Shown one piece after another: positions 1 through 9,566 of a stretch of 39,372 nucleotides of DNA (positions are counted from its first letter, which is position 1; each line of letters begins with the position of its first letter). A program made the position numbers and the translations under genes. The notes under the pieces are model-generated. The model saw only the letters and a program-made list of their open reading frames with translations. It made no database searches and had not been told where the DNA came from. This DNA comes from Acidimicrobiia bacterium (GTDB taxonomy: Bacteria; Actinomycetota; Acidimicrobiia; Spongiisociales; UBA4744): the NCBI GenBank assembly GCA_029863625.1, contig JAOTUY010000027.1, forward strand, positions 1 to 39,372, read 5' to 3'.

Positions 1-479
1 GGTTGGTGCGACAACTCAGGGTCGTCCGCCATGTACCTGAGTTCTCCGACCTCAAGACCGACCGTAGCCGTCGACAGGTCGGCGTCGATCCGGAAACGGC
101 CACACTGCTCCGTCGGCACCGAAAGGCCCAGCTCGAAGAACGCCTGATGGTGGGTGACGGGTATCGCGACGGCGACCTGCTCTTCGCCAAGCCGGACGGC
201 GTCCACTATCACCCGGAAGCCGTCTCCAAAGTATTCGAACGCCGGGTCGCCAGATGGGGCTCTACCCGCATCACGTTCCACGACACCCGCCACACCTGGG
301 CCACACTGGCCCTGCAAGCAGGCGTCCACCCCAAGGTCGTGTCGGAACGGCTGGGCCACGCTTCCGTCGCCTTCACCCTCGACGTATACAGCCACGCCAT
401 ACAGGGCCTAGACGACGACGCTGCGGCTCGAGTGGCCGACCTGGTGCATCGAGAAGCGAGTGTTCGACCCCGCTCGTGA
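1..479 (+). CDS. Tyrosine recombinase (phage-type integrase), C-terminal part, 5' end outside window
   Basis: This is the catalytic C-terminal part of a site-specific tyrosine recombinase, which cuts and rejoins DNA through a tyrosine. The visible 158 residues keep the core lysine region (KTDRSRR, K18), the H-x-x-R box in HDTRHTWAT (H93, R96), the LGHAS box (H119) and the nucleophile Y129 in DVYSH. The first catalytic Arg and the N-terminal DNA-binding domains would lie left of base 1, so the apparent start near base 3 is only the window edge. The reading frame stays open to a normal stop. The gene points at the 3' end of a tRNA-Leu gene 63 bases away, the usual arrangement of an integrase at one end of an element inserted into a tRNA gene. 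Whether the element is mobile cannot be judged from here. Confidence 0.9.
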   Translation, partial: LVRQLRVVRHVPEFSDLKTDRSRRQVGVDPETATLLRRHRKAQLEERLMVGDGYRDGDLLFAKPDGVHYHPEAVSKVFERRVARWGSTRITFHDTRHTWATLALQAGVHPKVVSERLGHASVAFTLDVYSHAIQGLDDDAAARVADLVHREASVRPRS

Positions 480-493
480 CCATTCTGTGACCA
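476..493. repeat. Direct repeat GTGACCA x2 beside integrase stop
   Basis: GTGACCA occurs at 476-482 and again at 487-493, 11 bases apart, overlapping the integrase stop codon. Helically phased direct repeats at this position can be arm-type integrase or excisionase sites. Two short copies could also be chance. Confidence 0.3.
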
Positions 494-542
494 AGCGCCA
501 ATCTGTCGAGACGGTTTAGACCCGCTGCCTGGTCTTTTGTTG

Positions 543-629
543 TGCCCGGGGTGGGATTTGAACCCACACGCTCCTTTCGGAGCAGCGGATTTTAAGTCCG
601 CCACGGCTGCCAAATTACGTCACCCGGGC
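543..629 (-). tRNA. tRNA-Leu (anticodon UAA)
   Basis: Read on the minus strand, this folds as a class II tRNA. The acceptor stem is GCCCGGG with CCCGGGC. The anticodon stem GCGGA/TCCGC holds the loop CTTAAAA, so the anticodon is TAA. A long variable arm (TGCTCCGAAAGGAGCG) is typical of leucine tRNAs, and the T arm is GTGGG-TTCAAAT-CCCAC. The discriminator base is A at 543 and CCA is not encoded. Its 3' end faces the integrase gene, so the T-arm and acceptor region is the probable attachment core. A minus-strand TAGGGT at 642-647, 12 bases upstream, could be its -10 box. Confidence 0.96.
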
Positions 630-692
630 CTGGACTCTGCAACCCTAGATGAACGATAGAAGCTCGACGGCCTTGGCCATACCAACCAACAG

Positions 693-698
693 TAACCT
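693..698 (+). promoter_or_regulatory. -10 box TAACCT for leaderless HIT gene
   Basis: A TAnnnT hexamer ends 7 bases before the ATG at 706 and there is no Shine-Dalgarno sequence. This spacing fits a leaderless transcript and supports the start at 706 over the upstream ATG at 649. Confidence 0.4.
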
Positions 699-705
699 CA
701 CGGGT

Positions 706-1188
706 ATGGACCACCTCTGGGCCGGATGGCGCAGTACCTACATAACGGGAGCCGGGGACCCGGAACCCGATGGCTGCCTTTTCTGCCGTCTGCCCGATCA
801 ACCGGACCGCGAATCCCTCATTATCGCTCGAGGCCATACGGCTTTTACCGCCCTCAATCGCTTCCCCTACACGACCGGCCACGTGATGATCGCCCCTTTT
901 CGTCATATCGCGGATCCGGGCGACCTGAACGACTCAGAACGGTCCGAACTGTGGGAATCCCTCGTCGTCGCTCAGCGCGCCCTGCAGCCAGCCATGTCGC
1001 CGGACGGGTTCAACCTGGGCGCCAATCTCGGACGCGTCGCCGGGGCGGGGGTTCCCGGCCACTTCCACCTGCACCTCGTCCCCCGCTGGGAAGGCGACGC
1101 CAACTTCATGACCACCGTCGGCGGAACCCGCGTGATTCCCGAAGATCTGGCCGACACATGGGAAAAGCTGCGAGCTGTGCTCGAGTAA
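706..1188 (+). CDS. HIT family protein (Ap4A phosphorylase/hydrolase-like)
   Basis: This 160-residue protein belongs to the histidine triad superfamily, which hydrolyses or phosphorolyses nucleotide phosphoanhydrides such as diadenosine polyphosphates. The triad is plain in GHFHLHLVPRW near the C-terminus. An N-terminal CLFC pair and the opening MDHLWAGWR match actinobacterial members of the Ap4A phosphorylase type. ATG 706 was chosen because the family similarity begins there and a -10 box sits 7 bases upstream; an in-frame ATG at 649 would add 19 unconserved residues. The gene stands alone between the tRNA and a convergent gene. The family is secure, the exact substrate is not. Confidence 0.88.
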   Translation: MDHLWAGWRSTYITGAGDPEPDGCLFCRLPDQPDRESLIIARGHTAFTALNRFPYTTGHVMIAPFRHIADPGDLNDSERSELWESLVVAQRALQPAMSPDGFNLGANLGRVAGAGVPGHFHLHLVPRWEGDANFMTTVGGTRVIPEDLADTWEKLRAVLE

Positions 1189-1227
1189 TCAGTAATCAGT
1201 AGTCAGAAATCAGTAATCAGTAATCGG
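1186..1227. repeat. Heptamer tandem array, unit TAATCAG (six copies)
   Basis: Starting inside the stop codon of the HIT gene, six consecutive 7-base units follow: TAATCAG, TAATCAG, TAGTCAG, AAATCAG, TAATCAG, TAATCGG. The array is the left arm of an inverted repeat whose right arm (about 1231-1260) carries the same heptamer in reverse complement. Confidence 0.85.
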
Positions 1228-1260
1228 TGTTCCGAACTGATGACTGATCACTGACGACTA
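1200..1260. terminator. Large imperfect inverted repeat between convergent genes, possible bidirectional terminator
   Basis: The segment starting GTAGTCAG at about 1199 pairs imperfectly with the reverse complement of the segment ending CTGACGACTAC at about 1260, leaving a short loop near 1228-1232. It lies exactly between the ends of two convergent genes, where a terminator for both strands is expected. There is no U-tract. Confidence 0.45.
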
Positions 1261-1782
1261 CTTCGGTTCCCGCCACATCGGGTTCCGCACGACGTCGCCT
1301 CGATCATCCTCAGTCACACAGCCCGCCGAACAATCAAGCGGTTCGACCCACGGTGTAACCATCTCTCCGACCGGGTTGTCGTGGCCGGCTCGATGGTCGG
1401 CGTAGTGGGCATGCAGACATTTGACGCCTCGCTCGCTCCCCGCCACTCCGCCCGATGGCCGGTGCAAAGCGTCTTCTGGAACCAGCGAGTCACGCTCCGC
1501 CGCGTAACGTTCTCCTGCGGCCTGGAACCGGGCCTCGATGGCCGGGTCCGATTCCACCCACCGTTCCATTGCTCTCACACCACCGACAGACTCGAGCCTC
1601 CCCACCCGAATTCGAGCCAGTGGACAAGTCAGCCAATAGCGAGTCGGAAACGGCGTGCCGTCCTCAAGCAGGGGCGGGACCGCAACCACCACCGGTAGAT
1701 GGAGAGGGCACCGAAACATTACGTCGACCGGCGCGCGGAGCGCCCGCTCGAGCTGAACGGCCGCCACCTGCTGGTCGTCCAT
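1258..1782 (-). CDS. DUF501 domain-containing protein
   Basis: This 174-residue protein matches the DUF501 family of Actinobacteria. The conserved core is visible as RCPLHLPVVVAVPP, the PFPTRYWLTCPLA stretch and RLESVGGVR in the first 70 residues, followed by a Cys/His-containing second half (CLHAHYADHRAG) that may bind metal. The biochemical role is not known. It is the last gene of the eno-ftsB-DUF501 order that recurs in actinomycetes, and its ATG lies 10 bases after the ftsB stop. The Shine-Dalgarno AGGAG overlaps that stop codon, suggesting coupled translation. There is no signal peptide or membrane segment, so a cytoplasmic protein is expected. Confidence 0.88.
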   Translation of the reverse strand: MDDQQVAAVQLERALRAPVDVMFRCPLHLPVVVAVPPLLEDGTPFPTRYWLTCPLARIRVGRLESVGGVRAMERWVESDPAIEARFQAAGERYAAERDSLVPEDALHRPSGGVAGSERGVKCLHAHYADHRAGHDNPVGEMVTPWVEPLDCSAGCVTEDDRGDVVRNPMWREPK

Positions 1783-1792
1783 TGGGAGTCTC

Positions 1793-3477
<1,685 letters not shown>

Positions 3478-3489
3478 TTAGTGGCAACC

Positions 3490-4962
3490 TTAGCCATGAT
3501 TGCTCCTGTTCTCCGGGAAATCCTCGAGCTCGGCTTTGGCGCTTTCCCACAACTCGTCCAATTCGAGAGGACTCAGTGGCGTCAGGTCGCCCGACTCTTC
3601 CATCCGGCGGAATCGCTCCCCAAACCGAGCGACCGCCCGCCGCAACGCCACCTCCGGGTCGATGTGAAGATGGCGCGCCAGGTTGACGGCAGAAAACAAC
3701 AGATCACCGAGCTCGTGTTCGGCTTCCACTCGATCGCCGAGCGCCTGATCGAGTTCTGCCACCTCTTCGCGCACCTTGTCCATGAGGGGGGCCGGCCCTT
3801 CCCAATCAAAGCCAACGGTGGCTGCCCGGCGCTGGAGCTTGGCGGCTCGCTCCATTCCCGGCAGCCCGGCGGGCACGTCATCCATCAGCGAGGACCGCTG
3901 CTTCTCGTCTTGTTTGATCCGCTCCCAGTTCTGGAGGACTTCTTGAGCGGTTGCTGCCTCACCGTCCCCGAACACGTGGGGATGGCGGCGCACGAGTTTC
4001 TCTCTCAAGCGCTCGGCAACATCTTCGATGTCGAAAGCCCCGGCCTCGCTGGCCATGGTGCTGTGAAAGAGCACCTGGAGGAGGACATCACCCAGCTCAT
4101 CCTCGACCTCGTCATACGCGACGAAATCCGGGCGGCCGGCCGGGGCTTCGACGGGAAGCAGCGAAAGAGCTTCAACGAGTTCGTAGGTTTCCTCGACAAC
4201 GTTCCGGACGAGGCTGTGGTGCGTCTGCTCCCGGTCCCAGGGGCATTCCGCCCGAAGCTGCTTCATCGTGCCGATGAGGCCGGGAAGCCCAACCTGCATA
4301 GCCTTCAGGAACAGAGAGGTGCGGAGGCCGGCGTGTTCTCCCCCGAGCGCCTCGAGCGCAATGGTCTCGACGCGAGCCTGGGCGGTGCCCAGGTCTGTCA
4401 GAACGGTGACGGGCGTCGCGTCCGGTAGCAGCCGGGCGAGCCTGTCGCGCACGTCGATGAGAAGGATCGGGACGTCGACCTGGGTGATGATGGTCGGCAG
4501 CTGAAGCAGCAACGGATCCGGGAGGTGGTGGCCATCCAACACGACCAATCCATCGCCGATCGGATCCACTCCGACTGCAGACAGCGCCAGGTCAAGGAAG
4601 GACTCGCCGCCCAACACCTCAACCGGAACCCCGGCGCGGGAGGCGTACTCGCGTATCAGCCCGGGAGTGCGTTCGCCGACGTTCGGGCTGCCCGGCACCG
4701 CGAATATCACATGAGTCGCCGAACCGGCTTCCACCACCCTCTCGGCCAGACCCTCGTAGACAAGGTCGAACGTCTCTGCCGACTCGTAGAGATCGTCGCC
4801 GCTCTCCACAGCTCTGAGCTCACTGAGATGACGGGCGGCGGGATGTTCCAGGGTGCGGACGATCACCCGGACGTCGGGGTTGAGCAACAAATTCCTGGTC
4901 CCGGCGGGAATCCGCTGATAGTCGCCCGGGCCGAGACCGACAATGGTGATGTGTCCAGCCAT
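3490..4962 (-). CDS. mazG: MazG nucleoside triphosphate pyrophosphohydrolase fused to a tetrapyrrole methylase-like domain
   Basis: This 490-residue fusion has a YabN-like architecture. Residues 1 to about 215 form a tetrapyrrole (SAM-dependent) methylase-like domain with the GLGPGD motif at the start. Two MazG units follow. The first carries the EExxE metal site in VVEETYELVE (about 257-264) and DELGDVLLQ (about 288-296); the second has REEVAELDQ and HELGDLLFSAVN. MazG removes pyrophosphate from abnormal nucleoside triphosphates such as oxidised dNTPs. ATG 4962 overlaps the upstream isomerase stop by one base (TGATG). An open extension upstream of it lies inside the neighbouring gene and looks unrelated to the family. 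Neighbours mfd and eno are the usual actinobacterial context. The substrate of the methylase-like domain is unknown. Confidence 0.93.
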   Translation of the reverse strand: MAGHITIVGLGPGDYQRIPAGTRNLLLNPDVRVIVRTLEHPAARHLSELRAVESGDDLYESAETFDLVYEGLAERVVEAGSATHVIFAVPGSPNVGERTPGLIREYASRAGVPVEVLGGESFLDLALSAVGVDPIGDGLVVLDGHHLPDPLLLQLPTIITQVDVPILLIDVRDRLARLLPDATPVTVLTDLGTAQARVETIALEALGGEHAGLRTSLFLKAMQVGLPGLIGTMKQLRAECPWDREQTHHSLVRNVVEETYELVEALSLLPVEAPAGRPDFVAYDEVEDELGDVLLQVLFHSTMASEAGAFDIEDVAERLREKLVRRHPHVFGDGEAATAQEVLQNWERIKQDEKQRSSLMDDVPAGLPGMERAAKLQRRAATVGFDWEGPAPLMDKVREEVAELDQALGDRVEAEHELGDLLFSAVNLARHLHIDPEVALRRAVARFGERFRRMEESGDLTPLSPLELDELWESAKAELEDFPENRSNHG

Positions 4963-5879
4963 CAGGCTGGGGAGATTACCCCGAAGGAAGGTTCGGTTTG
5001 CCAGGTCCCATATCGCTCGGTCACGACGATTTCGGCCGCCCCTAACCTCTGGGCCACCCATTCGTCGAAGAGGCCGGCGCCCTGCTGATTGATGAGCGCC
5101 GCCTCGAGATCGACCCGGATCTCATCGAGCGGCTGCGAGTCGCGGGAATCAACGATCATCACGTGGTAGCCAAAATCGGACTGAACAGGATCGGTGACCT
5201 CGCCGATCGGAGCCGTCAGGGCCGCCTCGGTGTAGGGAGCCACAAAGGTCTGTGTCATCTCGGCCTCAGTCATACACCCCACGTCCCCGCCGTTGGCTCC
5301 GGATCCGGTGTCGGTGGAGAGTTCCGCAGCTAGGTCGCCGAAATCCTCACCTCCGTCGAGACGACCCAGTACTGCCGTTGCTTCGTCCTCGGTTGCCACG
5401 AGAATATGTCGGGTGCACACCGTGGTGAGGTTGGGCAGCAGCTCGGAGTAGGCGGCTTGGATGTCTGCCTCGTCGACGGGGTCGGATGCTTCGGCGAGCT
5501 TCTCCCTGATTGTCGGGATGATCACCTGCTGGAAGGCAAAGTGGCGCAAGGTCTCCTCAGTGATGTTGTTGGCTTCCAGGAACTCATTGAGGGTGCCCTC
5601 GACGTTGGCCACATAGTCGGCGTAGAAGGTATCGATTGCTGCTTGATCCTCCACGACGCCCAGTTCTCGACCTCCCTGACGCAGGGCTTCTTCGAAGATC
5701 AGCACGAAGAGATCATCGGCGAAGTCCTGACGGGCGACCGTTGCGGTATCGGGGCGAAGCGCCTCGACCTCACCCAACGTGATGTCCGTCCCGTTGAATG
5801 TAGCGACGATCGCTCCGCCGCCCGAGCACGCGGCAGCCAGCAGTGCGAGTACAAAGAGCAGGACAACGAGTTTGCGCAC
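4962..5879 (-). CDS. Lipoprotein peptidyl-prolyl cis-trans isomerase (SurA/PrsA-like, parvulin)
   Basis: This 305-residue exported foldase starts with a lipoprotein signal peptide: RK, a hydrophobic stretch, and the lipobox LAAAC with the lipidated Cys at residue 18. A SurA N-terminal-like helical region follows (about 40-165), then a parvulin rotamase domain (about 170-270) with TRHILVATEDEA, FGDLAAELSTD, GGDVGCM and DFGYHVMIVDSR. It should assist folding of secreted proteins at the outer face of the membrane. GTG 5879 was chosen because it directly precedes the signal peptide and has AAGGTGA 5 bases upstream. The frame stays open far upstream only through a repeat-filled spacer and into mfd. 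It is coupled to mazG by TGATG. Its place between mfd and mazG is notable. Confidence 0.9.
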   Translation of the reverse strand: MRKLVVLLFVLALLAAACSGGGAIVATFNGTDITLGEVEALRPDTATVARQDFADDLFVLIFEEALRQGGRELGVVEDQAAIDTFYADYVANVEGTLNEFLEANNITEETLRHFAFQQVIIPTIREKLAEASDPVDEADIQAAYSELLPNLTTVCTRHILVATEDEATAVLGRLDGGEDFGDLAAELSTDTGSGANGGDVGCMTEAEMTQTFVAPYTEAALTAPIGEVTDPVQSDFGYHVMIVDSRDSQPLDEIRVDLEAALINQQGAGLFDEWVAQRLGAAEIVVTERYGTWQTEPSFGVISPA

Positions 5880-5944
5880 CAGAATCACCTTTTTGTCACG
5901 GAACTGGAAGTGAAAGCCAATGGTAGGCAGGGAGCCGGGCAACA

Positions 5945-5958
5945 GGAAGTGGGAAGTC
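5945..5958. repeat. Short heptamer repeat GGAAGTG/GGAAGTC
   Basis: Two adjacent 7-base units, followed by a decayed third (GGGGAAC), lie in the spacer between mfd and the isomerase gene. This is a minor member of the heptamer-array class seen elsewhere in the window. Confidence 0.5.
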
Positions 5959-5994
5959 GGGGAACTTGGGGGTCCCGCTTGGTGGTTGGGAACC

Positions 5995-6085
5995 GACCCC
6001 TCCGCCGAGCCCTCACCGGGCTCGCCGCCTCCCCTCAACCGGCTCAGGCTTTGCCTGCGCCTCAGGGGGGCGGTGACCGCGGACG
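5995..6085. repeat. GC-rich intergenic hairpin element 1
   Basis: The mfd-isomerase spacer holds two strong hairpins: CGAGCCC-TCACC-GGGCTCG at 6006-6024 and CAGGC-TTT-GCCTG at 6045-6057. They are bracketed by C-rich (CCCCTCC) and G-rich (CAGGGGGG) tracts. The layout resembles the elements at 13511-13573 and 22141-22184, although the hairpin core differs. It starts 13 bases after the mfd stop codon on the minus strand. Confidence 0.6.
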
Positions 6086-6097
6086 AAGATCGAAGAA

Positions 6098-9000
6098 CTA
6101 GGAACTCTCTGCCGCGGGCCACATCTCGGTCAGGAAGGCAAGCAGCTCCCCGACGATTTCGTTCTCCGGAGGGGCAGGAAGGAAGATCACCCCTTCGGCT
6201 GCCCGGAGAACTGCCCGCGGGGCTATTCGCGACAGCCGCACTTCTTGGGATACCGAGAGGTCGACGGTGGCCAGGCGCACCTCGTCGTGCAGTTTGACAA
6301 CCTCGGTAACTCCCACCCGCAGCGCCTCGACGCGCAACCGGGCGACGGCGAGCAAGGCCGCCGCTGCGACGGGCATGGGACCATAGCGATCCAGCCACTC
6401 ACGGCCCACGTCCTCCACCTCATCGTCGGTCGCCGCCAGGGCCAGCCGGCGATAGGCCTCTAGCCGCGCCCCCTGGTCCGCCAGGTAGTCATCAGGCAAG
6501 TGGGCATCTACCGGCAGATCTATTCTCACCTCGGCTCGGTCGGCTCTCTCCACCGGCTTACCTTCGAGCTCGCGCACCGCCTCGGCCACCAGTTCCGTAT
6601 ACAGGTCGAAACCAACCGCAGCGATGTGGCCGGACTGCACCTCGCCGAGGACGCTGCCCGCTCCTCGGATCTCCAGATCTCTCAGCGCGAGGGAAAACCC
6701 GGACCCGAGATCGGTCGCTTCTCCGATCGCCTCCAACCGTCGGTACGCGTCCTCGCTCAAAGACAACCCGGTCGGGTGAAAGAGGTAGGCGTAGGCTCGC
6801 TGGCTCGATCGTCCTACCCTGCCGCGTAACTGGTAGAGCTGAGCGAGACCCAGAAGGTCGGCCCGTTCCACGATGAGTGTATTCACCTGCGGAAGGTCGA
6901 GACCCGACTCGATAATGGTGGTAGCAACCAGTACGTCGTATTCGCGGTTCCAGAAGTCGATCATTACCTGTTCGAGCTGACCCTCACTCATCTGCCCATG
7001 AGCTACGGCATACCGGGCGTCGGGAACGAGCTCCCGCAGATGAGCAACCGCCCGTTCTATCGACTGAACGCGGTTGTGCACATAGAACACCTGACCCTCT
7101 CGCAACATCTCGCGCCGGATGGCAGCCGAGATGGCTTGCTCATCAAAAGGACCGACGTAGGTGAGGATCGGGTGACGATCTTCCGGAGCAGTGCGGATGT
7201 GGGAAACATCGCGGATGCCGGTCAGCGCCATTTCCAGAGTCCGAGGGATGGGCGTCGCCGTCAACGTCAACACATCGACGCCAACCCGAAAGCGTTTGAC
7301 CTTGTCCTTGGCATTGACTCCGAAGCGTTGTTCCTCGTCGATCACGAGCAGGCCGAGATCCTTGAACCTGATATCGTCGCTGATCAGCCGGTGCGTCCCT
7401 ATCACAACGTCGACTTCACCCGTGGCGATGCCATCAACCACGGCCCGTTGTTGCTTGGAGGTCAAGAACCGGCTCAGCATCTCGACCCGAACGGGATACG
7501 GGGCGTAACGTTCCGAGAACGTCTGGAAGTGCTGTTGGGCCAGCAGAGTCGTCGGACAAAGGATGGCGGCTTGTTTCCCTTCCATGACCGTCTTGAAGAC
7601 AGCTCGAATGGCCACCTCGGTCTTGCCAAAACCGACGTCACCAAACACCAGGCGGTCCATCGGGCCGGAGTGCTCCATGTCGGCTTTGACGTCGTGAATC
7701 GCGGACAGTTGATCGGGGGTCTCCTCGAAGGGAAAAGCTGCTTCTAGCTCGCCCTGCCAGGGAGCGTCGGGCGCATACGCATGCCCGGACGCAGCCGCCC
7801 GAGCCCTGTGGAGCGAAACCACCTGTTCGGCGACTAAGGCCACGGCCTTGCGTACCTTCGACCGGGTGGCTGACCAATCGGAGCCTCCCATCCTCGACAC
7901 GCGAGGGGTTTCGCCGCCCGTGTATTTGCGGACGGCCGCCAGCTGGTCGGTAGGGACATACAATGTATCGCCTGCGGCAAAGCCAACGACCAGGTAGTCG
8001 CGCTCGACCCCGGCAATAGTACGGGCGGCGAGGCCCTCGAACCTCCCGATCCCATGGCGATAGTGCACCACATAGTCGCCTTCGGTGAGGTCCCGATAAC
8101 CGGACGTGTCCTGGGCAACCCGGCGTGGCCTGGTCCGTCGATGAGCCCGCCTGCGCCCGGCCACCTCTTGTTCTCCCAGCACGGCAACGGCCCGATCGGG
8201 AAATACAAACCCGCGATGAATCCCAACGGGAAGGACGACCGAGGCAGGCCGATCGAGTCGGTCGGCCCTGGTCATCGACAATCCAGCCTCCATGAGGATG
8301 CGGGCAACCCGATCCGCTGCCCCCGCCCCATCCATCGCCACGACCACATCCATTTTGCGCTCCAAGAGGCGTCGCAGGCCGGTAGCAACCGAATCCGCAT
8401 CGCCGGGAGTTGCGTCGAACCCACGGATCTCGAGCGAACGGTCGTCTGGCCCAGCGGCCGCCGCCGGCGCTTCGAGCATGATGCGCCCCGCTAGCGCTTC
8501 GTCCAGATCGAGATAGAGAGCGGGATGATCGCCGGCTTCGGGCGCCCCATGGCCCCAGGTAGGAGCGAGCGCCGCGGCCAACTCCCCCTCCTCCTTGAGC
8601 AAGTCCTGGTTTCTGTCGCATGCCCTCACCTGATCGAAAACGACCAACGACCCACCCGGAGCCAGCTCCGATAGAGCGGTGACGGGCGGAGCCAGCCAAG
8701 GGAGCCACGACTCCATCCCGGAGAACAGAACGCCTTCGGACAGCCGATCCCAGGTCGAGGCGGCCCACGCTTCCTTCTCCAGTAGCAGCCGGGCACCAGC
8801 AGAAACAACCTGATCCGGGCGAAACTCCCGGGCCGGATACGCGACGAATCTCTCTAACTTCTCGACGGATCGTTGGCTGGATGTGCTGAACACTCGGGCG
8901 TTCTCCACAACATCGCCCCAGAAGTCGAGCCGCACCGGTTCGTCCGCTTGGGCGGGGAAGAGATCCACGATCCCCCCTCGGACCGAGAACTCACCCCTCG

Positions 9001-9475
9001 CCTCGACCCGGTCGGTGCGGCGGTACCCCGCGTGCGCCAGCCACTCGATCGTGCGGTCGAACCCGATCTCCTCATCAACCCGGCCGGATAGCGGCTCAGT
9101 GCTGGAGGGGCTGATCCGTTGGGACACGGAACGCGCCGACGCAACCACAACAGACCCCGGTTGACCGGCAACCAGCATGTGGCGAGCCTCGGCTCTTCGA
9201 GCCATCGTTGCTGCGTTGGGTGACACATGCTCGAATGGAAGGGTCTCCCAGGCGGGCATCAGAACCACCGCGCTGTGGAAAAGGGCGAGGTCCTCCGCTA
9301 GTTCTTCGGCGTCCCGCTCGCCGGGCACGATCGCCAACAGGGGACCGGTGCTGTGGGCCGCCATACCTGCCAGAAAAAAGGCGCGGGCGGCCGGCGGTAC
9401 GACCAGACGACCCGGTAACTTCGGGAGGTTCTGCGGCCGCCACCGATCAACGAGAGGTGCGAGTGGGGCGGGCAT
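6098..9475 (-). CDS. mfd: Transcription-repair coupling factor Mfd
   Basis: Mfd is the ATP-driven translocase that removes RNA polymerase stalled at DNA lesions and recruits UvrA. From ATG 9475 the protein has 1125 residues, normal for the family. It shows an N-terminal UvrB-like region, a CarD-like RNA polymerase-interaction domain (about 455-520, with GDYVVHYRHGIGRFEG), the helicase motor with Walker A GDVGFGKTE (about 612-620), DEEQ in VIDEEQRFGV, TATPIPRTL and QLRGRVGRS, and a C-terminal TRCF domain. The frame also opens with a TTG at 9520, but the family start fits ATG 9475. A minus-strand TACGCT at 9485-9490, 9 bases upstream, suggests a leaderless or near-leaderless message. It is the first gene of the block leading to mazG and eno. 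Two palindromes lie 56-91 bases upstream. Confidence 0.97.
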   Translation of the reverse strand: MPAPLAPLVDRWRPQNLPKLPGRLVVPPAARAFFLAGMAAHSTGPLLAIVPGERDAEELAEDLALFHSAVVLMPAWETLPFEHVSPNAATMARRAEARHMLVAGQPGSVVVASARSVSQRISPSSTEPLSGRVDEEIGFDRTIEWLAHAGYRRTDRVEARGEFSVRGGIVDLFPAQADEPVRLDFWGDVVENARVFSTSSQRSVEKLERFVAYPAREFRPDQVVSAGARLLLEKEAWAASTWDRLSEGVLFSGMESWLPWLAPPVTALSELAPGGSLVVFDQVRACDRNQDLLKEEGELAAALAPTWGHGAPEAGDHPALYLDLDEALAGRIMLEAPAAAAGPDDRSLEIRGFDATPGDADSVATGLRRLLERKMDVVVAMDGAGAADRVARILMEAGLSMTRADRLDRPASVVLPVGIHRGFVFPDRAVAVLGEQEVAGRRRAHRRTRPRRVAQDTSGYRDLTEGDYVVHYRHGIGRFEGLAARTIAGVERDYLVVGFAAGDTLYVPTDQLAAVRKYTGGETPRVSRMGGSDWSATRSKVRKAVALVAEQVVSLHRARAAASGHAYAPDAPWQGELEAAFPFEETPDQLSAIHDVKADMEHSGPMDRLVFGDVGFGKTEVAIRAVFKTVMEGKQAAILCPTTLLAQQHFQTFSERYAPYPVRVEMLSRFLTSKQQRAVVDGIATGEVDVVIGTHRLISDDIRFKDLGLLVIDEEQRFGVNAKDKVKRFRVGVDVLTLTATPIPRTLEMALTGIRDVSHIRTAPEDRHPILTYVGPFDEQAISAAIRREMLREGQVFYVHNRVQSIERAVAHLRELVPDARYAVAHGQMSEGQLEQVMIDFWNREYDVLVATTIIESGLDLPQVNTLIVERADLLGLAQLYQLRGRVGRSSQRAYAYLFHPTGLSLSEDAYRRLEAIGEATDLGSGFSLALRDLEIRGAGSVLGEVQSGHIAAVGFDLYTELVAEAVRELEGKPVERADRAEVRIDLPVDAHLPDDYLADQGARLEAYRRLALAATDDEVEDVGREWLDRYGPMPVAAAALLAVARLRVEALRVGVTEVVKLHDEVRLATVDLSVSQEVRLSRIAPRAVLRAAEGVIFLPAPPENEIVGELLAFLTEMWPAAESS

Positions 9476-9530
9476 CGTTTGATGAGCGTAGCGGTGCTCC
9501 CACCCTCTCCTAGGACGCAAGAAAGGCTCG

Positions 9531-9566
9531 CTAGGTCGCCCGACCTAGTGATTTCCGCGGAAATCA
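9531..9566. promoter_or_regulatory. Two abutting 18-bp palindromes upstream of mfd
   Basis: CTAGGTCG-CC-CGACCTAG occupies 9531-9548 and TGATTTCCGCGGAAATCA, perfect over all 18 bases, occupies 9549-9566. They touch with no gap. The loops are too short for normal RNA terminators, which favours paired dimer-binding operators. Related CTAGG words lie at 9509-9514 and 9568-9573. The regulator is unknown. Confidence 0.5.

Noticed and set aside
1186..1260. CRISPR-like array in the repeat spacers
   Set aside because: Units are 7 bases and contiguous, with no spacers of about 30 bases and no cas genes.
5880..6398. N-terminal extension of the isomerase gene into mfd
   Set aside because: The open frame continues through a hairpin element, but a signal peptide and Shine-Dalgarno place the start at 5879.
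7638..8768. Open frame of 376 codons on the minus strand inside mfd
   Set aside because: It is out of frame with mfd, which has all family motifs through this stretch. Its Arg/Gly/Ser-rich composition is that of a frame-shifted shadow.
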